DNA of 64,000 nt from Paraburkholderia sp. PREW-6R (GTDB lineage Bacteria > Pseudomonadota > Gammaproteobacteria > Burkholderiales > Burkholderiaceae). Where the stretch lies: positions 1,302,001-1,366,000 of the forward strand of contig NZ_CP155073.1 in assembly GCF_039621805.1 (NCBI RefSeq), written 5' to 3'. A model generated the notes under the pieces. That model made no database searches. It had not been told where the DNA came from and saw only the letters and a program-made list of their open reading frames with translations. The position numbers and the translations under genes are program-made. How positions within the stretch are numbered: the first letter of the stretch is position 1; each line of letters begins with the position of its first letter. Below, one piece after another: positions 55,985 through 64,000 of the stretch.

Positions 55985-57766
55985 ATGCGCCGACGTTCGC
56001 TTCCGATGTCCGTTGCCGGTCGCCATCGCGCTTGCGTCCCGTGCGGCGTGCGCCCGGTGCGCCACCAGCGCGGCGTGGCCGCGCTGGTGGCGGCCATTTT
56101 CCTAAGCCTTGCGCTCACGGCTCTGGGCGCGCTCGACATCGGCCATCTTTATAACGCGCGGCGGCAATTGCAGCGCACGGCCGATCTGGCGGCCATGGCC
56201 GGCGTGCAGGTCATCAGTAGTCCGTCCGGTTGCGCGTCGGTGAGCACCGCCACGCAGCAGAATGCGGCCTCTAACGGATTCACGCCCGACGGCGGAACGA
56301 CAACGCTCAGCACCACCTGTGGACGCTGGAATGGCTCGTCGAGCACGCATTTCAGCGCGAGCGGCGCGCCGCTGAATGCGGTGCAGGTCAAGGTGACGGA
56401 AAACGTGCCGTACTTCTTCGTCGGTCCGTCGCGCAACGTGAGCGCGACGGCTACCGCGCTCGCCACCAATATCGACGCCTTCTCGCTGGCCACCGGGATC
56501 GCCACGCTCAACACCCAGCAGTCGGCTCTGCTCAATGCGATTCTCGGCGGCCTGCTGAAAACGGGCGTGGCGTTGAGCGTGGGCAACGTACAGAGTCTCG
56601 CGTCGGCGCATGTCAAGCTGGGAGACCTGATGGTGGCGCTGGGCGCGTCGTCGATGCAGGGTCTGCTGAACACCACCGTCAGCTATCAGACGTTGATGGT
56701 CGCGCTGGTGCAGGCGCTGCAGGCCGGCGGCGACTCGATCAATGCGGCGATCCTGCAAACGCTCGCGGTTGCGGTTCCGGGCGGCCAGACCATCACGATC
56801 GGCGACGGCGGCACATCGGCGCCGGGCCTGCTGGCGCTGGGTACGGCGAATCCCGATTCCGCGGCGAGCGCCACCGTCAATGCGCTCGACGCGCTGCTCG
56901 TTTCTGCGCAGATCGCCCAGCGCAGCCCGGACGGTTCGCAGGTCAATGCGCCGGTGATCAACGTCGCGTCCGGTCTGGCGGGTATTGCCGGCCTCTCGCT
57001 GCAGGTGATTCATCCGCCGGTGCTTGCGGTGGGCGAAGGCGGCGCGACGCCGCCCACGATCGCGCGTGCGTCGGTGATGAATGCGACGGTGAATCTGCTG
57101 CCGATCACGCTGCCGACGCTGACCGTGGGCGGCGCGCCGCTGCTGGCCGTTACGCTTTCGTCGCTCAATGCGCCGCTCGTCGTGACGGTCGGCGCGGGCA
57201 CAGGCACGGCAACGCTGAGTTCCGTCGATTGCGAAAGCACGAGGGCGGCGACCAATGCGACCCTGCAGGTTGCGCCTGGCATCGCTTCGGTCTGCCTGGC
57301 AGGTGATGCCGCGTGCACCAGGGCGGTCAACGTGGTGTCGCTGTCCGCGGTCATCCTGGGTGTCACGGTGCCGGTCGGGACAGTGGGACTCAATCCTGGC
57401 GGCGTGCTGCCATTGGCGCCCGGAACGCTCACGCCGCTCGTTTTCGACGGATCGTCGGGCAGCTTCGACGCGTCGAAGAGCGCCAACTCCAATGCAGTCG
57501 GCAGCGACGGTGCGATGCTGACTACGGCGCTTTTCGCAGCTATGCCCGGCTTGCTGCAAGTGGCTCCGCTCGGTACCGATCTATCCAGCGTGCTCGGTCC
57601 GATCCTGTCCGGCGTGACGGGGCTGTTGACGGCCGCCCTGCAACCCATTTTCAGCCGGCTCGACACTGTCCTCATTCCGACGCTTTCGCTGCTCGGCGTT
57701 CAGGTCGGCACGGCGACCGTCCACAACATGTCGCTGACGTGCGGCGTCGCGCAACTAGTCAACTAG
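55985..57766 (+). CDS. tadG: TadG-like pilus assembly protein
   Basis: A 593-residue pseudopilin-like protein. The N-terminus has HQRGVAALVAAIFLSLALTA, a TadE/G-type segment, with ALDIGHLYNARRQLQRTADL and AAMAGVQV, the hallmark TadG block following the helix. The long exported body is rich in Ala/Gly/Thr/Val/Leu with low complexity and four to five Cys; I see no von Willebrand A domain, unlike some TadG proteins. The C-terminal hydrophobic pattern (SSVLGPILSGVTGLL) resembles the repeats of the lipoprotein at 43868-45343. The start is the ATG just after the DUF3613 stop. Confidence 0.82.
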   Translation: MRRRSLPMSVAGRHRACVPCGVRPVRHQRGVAALVAAIFLSLALTALGALDIGHLYNARRQLQRTADLAAMAGVQVISSPSGCASVSTATQQNAASNGFTPDGGTTTLSTTCGRWNGSSSTHFSASGAPLNAVQVKVTENVPYFFVGPSRNVSATATALATNIDAFSLATGIATLNTQQSALLNAILGGLLKTGVALSVGNVQSLASAHVKLGDLMVALGASSMQGLLNTTVSYQTLMVALVQALQAGGDSINAAILQTLAVAVPGGQTITIGDGGTSAPGLLALGTANPDSAASATVNALDALLVSAQIAQRSPDGSQVNAPVINVASGLAGIAGLSLQVIHPPVLAVGEGGATPPTIARASVMNATVNLLPITLPTLTVGGAPLLAVTLSSLNAPLVVTVGAGTGTATLSSVDCESTRAATNATLQVAPGIASVCLAGDAACTRAVNVVSLSAVILGVTVPVGTVGLNPGGVLPLAPGTLTPLVFDGSSGSFDASKSANSNAVGSDGAMLTTALFAAMPGLLQVAPLGTDLSSVLGPILSGVTGLLTAALQPIFSRLDTVLIPTLSLLGVQVGTATVHNMSLTCGVAQLVN

Positions 57767-57781
57767 CGTAGCCAGGACAAG

Positions 57782-59173
57782 ATGAGACCCACCATCAAAA
57801 TCGAGGAACTCGATATCTACGTCTGGGAAGGCAAGGCCGACATCGTCGACCGGGTCGCACGCTGCATGGCGAGCTTCGAGGTCGAAGTGATCCGTGCGGA
57901 CGATATTGCGATCTCGCCCGAGCGGACTGCGCAGCGCCCGTCGCTGGCGATCATCAGCGTCTCGGTCATCGACAGCGGCGCATTGGTGCTACGTGACTGG
58001 CAGGCCACGCACGGCATCCCGGTGGTGTGGGTCGGCGCCGCGCCGCGCGATCACGATCCGGCCATGTACCCCTCCGAGTATTCGCACATCCTGCCGCTCG
58101 ATTTCACCTGCGCGGAACTGCGCGGGATGGTGATGAAGCTGGTGCTTCAACTGCGAGCGCACAGCGCGAAGACGCACGAGTCCGACGCGATGATCGCGAA
58201 CTCGGAGTGCATGCAGGCGCTGCTGCACGAAGTCGATACCTTCGCCGACTGTGACACGAGCGTGCTCGTGCATGGCGAGACCGGCGTCGGCAAGGAACGC
58301 ATCGCGCAGCTGCTGCACGAAAAACACAGCCGCTACGGACAGGGTCCGTTCGTCGCGGTCAACTGCGGCGCGATTCCCGACGGCCTGTTCGAGTCGCTGT
58401 TCTTCGGCCATTCGAAGGGCTCGTTCACCGGCGCTGTGGTCGCGCACAAGGGCTACTTCGAACAGGCCGACGGCGGCACGCTCTTCCTCGACGAAATCGG
58501 CGATCTGCCGCTCTATCAGCAGGTGAAGCTGCTGCGCGTGCTGGAAGACAGCGCAGTGACGCGCATCGGCTCGACCACGCCGGTGAAACTCGATTTCCGG
58601 CTCGTCGCGGCGACCAACAAGCTCCTGCCGCAACTGGTGAAGGACGGCACGTTTCGCGCGGATCTGTACTACCGGCTGGCCGTGATCGAACTGAAGATTC
58701 CGTCGCTCGAAGAACGCGGCGCGGTGGACAAGATCTCGATCTTCAAGGCGTTCATCTCGCAGGTGGTCGGCGCCGAGCGTCTGTCAGCCTTGCCCGATAT
58801 TCCGTACTGGCTCGCGGATGCCGTCGCCGACACGTATTTCCCGGGCAACGTGCGGGAGTTGCGCAATCTCGCCGAGCGGATCGGCGTGACGGTTCGTCAG
58901 GTGGGTGCGTGGGACGCGGCACGGTTGCAGCGCCTGCTCGCGCTTGCGCGCACGACGCAACCCGTGCCGGCCGACAGTGCGCCGGAAGTGCTCGTGGACC
59001 GCAGCAAATGGGACATGGCGGAGCGCAATCGCGTGCTCGCCGCGCTCGACGTAAATGGCTGGCGCAGGCAGGACACCGCGCTCTATCTAGGCATCAGCCG
59101 CAAGGTGTTGTGGGAAAAGATGCGCAAATACCAAATTTTCGACGAGGAGCCCGAGACAAGGGAAAGTGAGTAA
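57782..59173 (+). CDS. Sigma-54-dependent activator with degenerate receiver-like N-domain
   Basis: 463 residues: an N-terminal ~120-residue receiver-like domain without the phospho-acceptor Asp (ISVSVIDSG where a response regulator has an Asp), an AAA+ domain with Walker A GETGVGKE (165-172), the sigma-54 contact loop GSFTGA (213-218, normally GAFTGA), Walker [14 protein letters not shown], and a C-terminal Fis-type HTH ([20 protein letters not shown]). It drives sigma-54 promoters, probably of the Tad operon. It starts 15 bp after tadG, so it is transcribed with its likely targets. Confidence 0.9.
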   Translation: MRPTIKIEELDIYVWEGKADIVDRVARCMASFEVEVIRADDIAISPERTAQRPSLAIISVSVIDSGALVLRDWQATHGIPVVWVGAAPRDHDPAMYPSEYSHILPLDFTCAELRGMVMKLVLQLRAHSAKTHESDAMIANSECMQALLHEVDTFADCDTSVLVHGETGVGKERIAQLLHEKHSRYGQGPFVAVNCGAIPDGLFESLFFGHSKGSFTGAVVAHKGYFEQADGGTLFLDEIGDLPLYQQVKLLRVLEDSAVTRIGSTTPVKLDFRLVAATNKLLPQLVKDGTFRADLYYRLAVIELKIPSLEERGAVDKISIFKAFISQVVGAERLSALPDIPYWLADAVADTYFPGNVRELRNLAERIGVTVRQVGAWDAARLQRLLALARTTQPVPADSAPEVLVDRSKWDMAERNRVLAALDVNGWRRQDTALYLGISRKVLWEKMRKYQIFDEEPETRESE

Positions 59174-59220
59174 TAATCAGACGGATGCATCAAAACAAGA
59201 ACTGTTCAAGCAGGATTTAC

Positions 59221-59937
59221 ATGGACCAAAAGTCGAACCTCCGACAGGTTGCTTTCGCTGGGATTTTCGCGATGGCAACTTTGCAAGGCGTGCAAGCGCA
59301 AGCGCTGCCGGACAGCAGCGCGAGCGCCGGTGTCGTTTCTCAACCGGGAGCAAGCGCGGCGTTGCCATCCGTATCGCAACCTGGACAGGTGCAAACCAGT
59401 GCGCTCACGCCCGCCGAAGCAAAGCAGTCCGCCGCGGGCAACGTGGCTGAACTGCAGCAGATGATTCACGGCTCGGATCTGAGCGAACTGCGCACCACCT
59501 ACAACGGCAGCTACGGTGCCAGCCTGCTGTTCTATGGGAAGGAAATGACCTACTACGTCGCGCTGTTCCAGCAGAAAAACTTCTGGCGCGTGATCAAGAC
59601 GCAGGACCCGACGCGCGCCGACATGATCTATAAGGACTTCGTGCGTCAGACAATGCAACTCTCCGACGTGGAGATCCGCCGCACCCAGCTCGAGGCGCAA
59701 AAAGCTTTCACAGAGCGGATGATCGCGTTGCAGCAGGATAACGCGAACCGTCTGCAGGCCGACCTGGACGTGGCTCGTCAGCAGCAGAACATCGTCGCGA
59801 ACCAGCAGCAGCAGAACCAGGCGCAGGCCACTGCACTGGCCCAGCAGAAAGCTGCCGCGCAGGACCAGTTGCGTGCCGCGCAACGTCAGGTGCGAGACCT
59901 GCAGCGTCAACTGGAAAGCGGCTTGCCGACGCACTGA
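59221..59937 (+). CDS. DUF2968 family exported coiled-coil protein
   Basis: 238 residues: a signal peptide (QVAFAGIFAMATLQGVQAQA), the DUF2968 core (VAELQQMIHGSDLSELRTTY, NGSYGASLLFYGKEMTYYVA, LFQQKNFWRVIKTQDPTRAD) and a C-terminal Gln-rich coiled coil (about residues 155-235). It is presumably periplasmic and helical; function unknown. The start ATG at 59221 has AGGA upstream; the frame to 59185 would overlap the sigma-54 gene region. It is the last gene of the Tad block. Confidence 0.82.
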   Translation: MDQKSNLRQVAFAGIFAMATLQGVQAQALPDSSASAGVVSQPGASAALPSVSQPGQVQTSALTPAEAKQSAAGNVAELQQMIHGSDLSELRTTYNGSYGASLLFYGKEMTYYVALFQQKNFWRVIKTQDPTRADMIYKDFVRQTMQLSDVEIRRTQLEAQKAFTERMIALQQDNANRLQADLDVARQQQNIVANQQQQNQAQATALAQQKAAAQDQLRAAQRQVRDLQRQLESGLPTH

Positions 59938-60316
59938 GCAGGAACGCGTCCTCCATACGCGGCGGGCGGGGTGGCCATCTGACTGCGCGCTGTCCGCACG
60001 GTCGGATTTTCGCCACCGTTCGTAACCTGATCTGGTCGGCAGTGAAGCGGCACGCGATCAGCAGGCTGTTTCACAGCATCTACGTTTTGTCATTGCATCG
60101 GGCACATTGCGGCGCTGTTCACCCCGTGGCGGAAGAAGCGCTGCCTGCCGTTACTTTTTACGCTGCTTCCCGTCAGGTGCCGCTGGTGTGGGCTGATTTC
60201 CAATGATGCCCGCCGGCGTTCACCGCCCGCCTGTCACGCGCTCGCTTGCACGCCGCCCGTGCCGCCACCGGCCCTGCGGGTTCGATGGCTTGCCCTTCGC
60301 ACCAGCCGCCGTGCGG
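59938..60316. other. Intergenic region after the Tad block
   Basis: 379 bp; no gene, repeat or clear terminator seen. Confidence 0.45.
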
Positions 60317-60511
60317 CTAGTGTTTCTTTTTTAAGGCTGCCTTTTCCTTCTCCCGGGGATCGTACGGATCTGTCGAATCGATCGCGACCGGGTCGCTCGC
60401 CGGGAAACTCTCTTCCAGCGCTTCGTCGAGACGGCTGTCGACCGACTCCAGCGGTTGCTCGTCGGCCGGCTGTGCGGCGGGCTGGGATGGGTGTGCCTTC
60501 TTGCTCGTCAT
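60317..60511 (-). CDS. Small conserved acidic protein with FPASDP motif, 64 aa
   Basis: A soluble 64-residue protein with the motif LDEALEESFPASDPVAI and a Lys-rich end (KEKAALKKKH). The ESFPASDP motif recurs in many small bacterial proteins of unknown function. GGAG precedes the ATG. There is no signal or membrane segment, so it is probably cytosolic. Confidence 0.75.
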   Translation of the reverse strand: MTSKKAHPSQPAAQPADEQPLESVDSRLDEALEESFPASDPVAIDSTDPYDPREKEKAALKKKH

Positions 60512-60746
60512 GACCGTGCTCCGTTGGATAAAGGTTGACTATTCAGCATAGCGCAAAGGCGGCGTCGGCGACTAACGGGTCGAACGGCGGGACACGTCAC
60601 GTGGAATATTTAAAACAATGCTTGAAAGCGGCTGCGCTTCACTCGTTTTCCGGATGTGCTCGCGTGAGCACGATGAGCACGCAGGCAATGCCGGACGAAC
60701 GGGAACCCCACTTACGGGACTGGAAAACCACGAGGCTGCGAATAGC

Positions 60747-60977
60747 ATGGAACGACCCAAAACCGCCGGCGCGCAACGCCTGCATGCGTCATATGTCGTG
60801 GAAGCCGAACTGGAACACCTGGACTGGGCAACGAGGCAACCGGCGCAGAGCATGCTGGACGCCGGGTACTGGCGTCGCCGTGTGCTGGCGATCAAAGGGG
60901 GATTCGAGCTGACGGCGCCGCAGAAGACCCGTCTGGAGAAGATCCTGCAGCGGCTCGGCGATCCCTCCACCGGGTAG
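60747..60977 (+). CDS. Conserved small hypothetical protein, 76 aa
   Basis: A soluble, mostly helical protein (MERPKTAGAQRLHASYVVEA, then SMLDAGYWRRRVLAIKGGFE, then LTAPQKTRLEKILQRLG). The frame is open upstream to 60618, but GAGG about 13 bp before the ATG at 60747 and the compositional change favour the short form. Possibly a small regulatory or DNA-associated protein; no named family recognised. Confidence 0.6.
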   Translation: MERPKTAGAQRLHASYVVEAELEHLDWATRQPAQSMLDAGYWRRRVLAIKGGFELTAPQKTRLEKILQRLGDPSTG

Positions 60978-61091
60978 CGGAGCCGCTTCAAGGGCGCCTG
61001 CGTGAAGATCGGCCGGCAGCAGATCGGCAGTCAGGTGCCTGCTGTGTGCCGCCGGTGCATTAACCTCGGCACCACACGGGTAACAAACGCT

Positions 61092-61604
61092 TTATTCGTT
61101 GCCGCTGCTTCCGCCATTGCCACCATTACCGCCGCCGCTGCTGCCGCCGCCGTGATGGCCGCCGCCATGGTTGCCGCCGTCGCCGCCCGTGCCGAACAGA
61201 CGGCGGCGGCGCGTGACCACCACCGGACCATCCGACGTGCCGCTATTGCGGTCGGAGCCCGAACGGTCCGACGGCGCGCCGTACGACTCGCGCGGTTCAC
61301 GCGGTTCGCGATGTTCCCGCGGCTCACGCGAACCATGCGGGCCGCGCGTGGTGTGTTCGCCATGCGAGGGCCGCCCCGTCCGCGGCGCCGGACGCGTGCC
61401 CGTATCGAGCTGGATCGTGGAGATCGCGCGCTTGTAGATGCCTTGCAGGCCGACAGGCGTGCGCAGCATGACCAGATACTGATCGAACGACTCGATGCAA
61501 CCCGTCAGGCGGATGCCGTTGACGAGATAGATCTCAACGCGCTTACGTTCTTTGCGCGCAGCGTTCATGAAGTCGTTTTGCGGATGCGATTCTGCGGAAG
61601 CCAT
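61092..61604 (-). CDS. Hfq2-type RNA chaperone with long low-complexity C-tail
   Basis: Residues 1 to about 70 form an Sm/Hfq fold: [40 protein letters not shown] (Sm1) and [13 protein letters not shown] (Sm2, where E. coli Hfq has YKHAIS). The remaining ~100 residues are Arg/Pro/Glu repeats ([19 protein letters not shown]), a basic patch TRRRRLFG and a Gly/His/Asn-rich end. This layout matches Hfq2 of Burkholderia cenocepacia, distinct from the short housekeeping Hfq. It should bind sRNAs and mRNAs through a hexameric ring. Confidence 0.88.
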   Translation of the reverse strand: MASAESHPQNDFMNAARKERKRVEIYLVNGIRLTGCIESFDQYLVMLRTPVGLQGIYKRAISTIQLDTGTRPAPRTGRPSHGEHTTRGPHGSREPREHREPREPRESYGAPSDRSGSDRNSGTSDGPVVVTRRRRLFGTGGDGGNHGGGHHGGGSSGGGNGGNGGSSGNE

Positions 61605-61688
61605 GGAGAATTCAGGTTAGGAAGACGGTTGTTCGCCGCGATTCTACCCTGTGTGGCGGCAGAACGCGTCGGCGGGCGAACTGCGTCC

Positions 61689-61717
61689 ACTATAACGGCT
61701 TGTGAGCGCATAAGCAT
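61689..61717 (-). promoter_or_regulatory. Possible hfq2 promoter
   Basis: Minus-strand TATAGT (-10) with ATGCTT 17 bp upstream, giving an ~80-nt leader before the hfq2 ATG. Confidence 0.45.
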
Positions 61718-61846
61718 CTGATAACTATTCGCTGTAACGTTGCGTTACCAATCTGCCGACGAATGGCGCGCTCACGTGCCATGCCTTGACGTTTGCGGCG
61801 CGCCCAGGCAGCAGAGCGTGACGCTGCCGCCGCCCGGAGCGCTGCG

Positions 61847-62839
61847 TCAGAACCTGTACGCCTTGTTTTTGGGATCGAACGTCGAGTCGTCGAATGTTTT
61901 CGGCGTAATGCTTTCGAACACAATCTTTTCGAAAAGCTTGCCGTCGTTGTCATAAGACTCGACGGTGCGGAAATACGGATGCCTCAGATCGAGCCCGAGC
62001 GTTTCTTTCTTCGCATAGAACTGCGGCTGGCCGGTCGGCGTCTCGAATGTCAGCGCGACCACGCGTACGCCGTCTATCGTGCTGACTTTCACCTGGGTCG
62101 AGCGAGGCAAGCCCGCCTCGATATATTTTTTGCCTTCGCTGAGATACTGGTTCGCGATGTACTCGGTGCCGAGGTCGCGCACCTGATGGTTCGACTGCGA
62201 GTGGGCGAGGGCGCCCGTGAGCGATGTCCACACCGGCATCACGTTCATGATGCCGCCCAGATGACCGTACATTTCGTCGGTTCGTTTGGACTCGTCGTAG
62301 ATGATTTCCTGGCCGGCGTGTGCGCCGTCGGGCAGCCACTTCGCGTAGATGCGCAGCGGGTCGTGCGCGACGCGCACCAGCATGTGATCGGGCGTGTCGG
62401 GCCACTGACCGTGAATGCGCTCAGAGCGCGACATGGTGAACTCATAGGACGGGTAGCCGTTCGGCCCTTCCTTGATGTAGCGCGGCAGCGCAAGCGGGTC
62501 GAGTGACTGGAACAGCGCGACGAGTTGCGCGTCGTCGAGTTTTTCCATGGCGCCGCTTTGTTGCGCGGCGCGCAGCCATTTGACCTGCTGGTCGAGCGTG
62601 AGCTTGCCGACCTGCGACGACGGCGTGGCAGGCGCCTTGACCGCGCTGGCGGTGTCGAGCGGCGGCGGGGTAGCGTCGTTTTGCGCGAAAGCCGGCGCGC
62701 TCGCGCCCACGGCGCCGGCCACGAGCAGGCCGGCCATGAGCGCTCCCGGCGCGCGGCTCGCCAATGAAAGGCGGGCGAGGCGCATGAAGGCCGGCAATCT
62801 GCGCGGTCTGCGCAAGCCTACGAACGGGCTGTGCTTCAT
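61847..62839 (-). CDS. DUF1571-type exported protein
   Basis: 330 residues with a long signal sequence (basic start, hydrophobic GALMAGLLVAGAVGASAPAF, cleavage near AFA-Q). The mature part has a LolA-like beta character: GYPSYEFTMSRSERIHGQWP, LRIYAKWLPDGAHAGQEIIY, DESKRTDEMYGHLGGIMNVM and VKVSTIDGVRVVALTFETPT. I recognise this as the DUF1571 family with moderate certainty; the function is unknown. It ends in KNKAYRF. GGAGAG precedes the ATG. It starts 48 bp after the fadD-like stop on the same strand. Confidence 0.75.
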   Translation of the reverse strand: MKHSPFVGLRRPRRLPAFMRLARLSLASRAPGALMAGLLVAGAVGASAPAFAQNDATPPPLDTASAVKAPATPSSQVGKLTLDQQVKWLRAAQQSGAMEKLDDAQLVALFQSLDPLALPRYIKEGPNGYPSYEFTMSRSERIHGQWPDTPDHMLVRVAHDPLRIYAKWLPDGAHAGQEIIYDESKRTDEMYGHLGGIMNVMPVWTSLTGALAHSQSNHQVRDLGTEYIANQYLSEGKKYIEAGLPRSTQVKVSTIDGVRVVALTFETPTGQPQFYAKKETLGLDLRHPYFRTVESYDNDGKLFEKIVFESITPKTFDDSTFDPKNKAYRF

Positions 62840-62887
62840 GATCTCTCCATAGGTGACGGCAGCTCACTGACGCAAGCGCCTTGCCTG

Positions 62888-64000
62888 TCAGGCAGGCCTT
62901 TGCTTCGCGAGTTCCTCGTCACGCAATTGGCGGCGCAGAATCTTGCCGACATTGGTCTGCGGCAACTCGTCGCGAAACTCCACCAGCTTCGGCACCTTGT
63001 AGCCCGTCAAATGCTTGCGGCTGTACGCAATGATCTGCTGCTCGGTCAGCGCGGGGTTGCGTTTGACGATGAACACCTTTACGCGCTCGCCTTGCGCGGC
63101 GTCGGGCACGCCGATTGCCGCCACTTCGCGCACGTCCGGATGTGTGGCGATCACGTCTTCGATTTCGTTCGGATAGACGTTAAAGCCCGACACCAGGATC
63201 ATGTCTTTTTTGCGGTCGATCAAACGAATGAAGCCGCGCGAATCCATCACGCCGATGTCGCCAGTGGCGAGCCAGCCATCCTCATCGATGACGTTGGCTG
63301 TTTCTTCCGGGCGGTTCCAGTAGCCTTTCATCACTTGTGGACCTTTCACGCAGAGTTCACCCGCTTCGCCGATCTGTGCCCATGTACCGTCGTCCTTGCG
63401 AAACCGCACCTGGGTAGAGGGCGCCGGCAGCCCGATCGATCCTTCGTGCTCGCGCAGGTTCGACAGATCCACGGGGTTCATCGACACGATCGGCGAACAC
63501 TCCGTCAGCCCATAACCTTCGATGATCGACTTGCCCGTCACTTTGCGGAAGCGCTCCGCCACGGACTTCTGCGTGGCCATGCCGCCCGCCATTGCGAGCT
63601 TCAGATTGGAAAAGTCACGCTTGCAGAATTCCTCGTTGTCGAGAAACGCGTTGTACAACGTATTGACCGCGGTCATGCCGGTGAATTGCTCATGGCGGAT
63701 GATGGCCATTACGCGCTTCATGTCGCGCGGATTCGCAATCAGGATGTTGCGCCCGCCCAGTCCCATGAAGATCAGCGCGTTCACCGTCAGCGAATAGATG
63801 TGATAGAGCGGCAGCGGCGTGAGCACGGTTTCTATGTCGCCGGTCAACTGACCTTCCGACCATGCCTTGGCCTGTAGCAGATTGGCGATGATGTTCCGGT
63901 GCGTAAGCATGGCGCCTTTCGCCACGCCGGTGGTGCCGCCGGTGTACTGAAGGAACGCGATGTCATCGTGCGACGTTCGCACGGGAGTGAGCGCCCGCCT
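62888..64000 (-). CDS. fadD: Long-chain-fatty-acid--CoA ligase, C-terminal part (5' end outside window)
   Basis: 370 residues of an AMP-forming acyl-CoA synthetase, open to the window edge. The P-loop signature [18 protein letters not shown] lies near the visible N-terminus, followed by [37 protein letters not shown], and the FadD-like [20 protein letters not shown] with the hinge, ending in the catalytic Lys region [14 protein letters not shown]. It activates fatty acids for beta-oxidation or lipid synthesis at the membrane. It is FadD-like by motif, but the chain-length preference is not visible. Confidence 0.92.
   Translation of the reverse strand, partial: RRALTPVRTSHDDIAFLQYTGGTTGVAKGAMLTHRNIIANLLQAKAWSEGQLTGDIETVLTPLPLYHIYSLTVNALIFMGLGGRNILIANPRDMKRVMAIIRHEQFTGMTAVNTLYNAFLDNEEFCKRDFSNLKLAMAGGMATQKSVAERFRKVTGKSIIEGYGLTECSPIVSMNPVDLSNLREHEGSIGLPAPSTQVRFRKDDGTWAQIGEAGELCVKGPQVMKGYWNRPEETANVIDEDGWLATGDIGVMDSRGFIRLIDRKKDMILVSGFNVYPNEIEDVIATHPDVREVAAIGVPDAAQGERVKVFIVKRNPALTEQQIIAYSRKHLTGYKVPKLVEFRDELPQTNVGKILRRQLRDEELAKQRPA

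Overview
This GC-rich, densely coded window has the gene content and order of a Burkholderiaceae chromosome, most likely Paraburkholderia or Burkholderia. The grounds are the rimP-nusA-infB-rbfA-truB order, an odhA-odhB-lpdA-zapE cluster, a long-tailed second Hfq (Hfq2 type), a Tad locus carrying DUF3613 and DUF2968 genes, and two free-standing transposase N-domain genes. The genus is inferred from memory of these families, not from a database search.

Layout. 1-4360 holds the end of recB and all of recD (RecBCD recombination). 4394-14540 is a loose region of small genes: a VC0807-type membrane protein, arfB ribosome rescue, an EAL c-di-GMP phosphodiesterase, an ABM monooxygenase, a YdcF/DUF218 protein, short exported proteins, a lone transposase N-domain and a LysR/aminotransferase pair. 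14897-25244 is core information processing: scpB, rluB, then rimP-nusA-infB behind a good promoter and a leader hairpin followed by nine T, then rbfA-truB. 25508-30544 is a leftward operon marR-nodT-emrA-emrB for tripartite drug efflux. typA/bipA follows divergently, then the 2-oxoglutarate dehydrogenase genes odhA, odhB and lpdA, zapE, and a second lone transposase N-domain gene.

41734-59937 is the most distinctive part. A leftward pair encodes a low-complexity Gly/Ser/Thr/Val-rich lipoprotein and a TpsB/FhaC-type outer-membrane transporter whose L6 signature is altered (AQGY in place of VRGY/F). Divergent from it runs a Tad/Flp pilus operon: flp, prepilin peptidase (tadV/cpaA), tadE, cpaB, cpaC secretin, cpaE/tadZ, cpaF/tadA, tadB, tadC, tadD, a DUF3613 gene, tadG, a sigma-54 activator with a receiver-like N-terminus and a DUF2968 gene. 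Two hairpins separate the pilin gene from the assembly genes, as expected if pilin must be made in excess. The lipoprotein/transporter pair is my best candidate for an undescribed system: a non-canonical two-partner secretion unit whose cargo shows no recognisable TPS domain and is predicted to be lipidated.

59938-64000 holds small conserved proteins, the Hfq2-like RNA chaperone, a DUF1571-type periplasmic protein and the 3' part of a fadD-like acyl-CoA ligase cut by the window edge. I saw no rRNA, tRNA, CRISPR array or intact insertion sequence.
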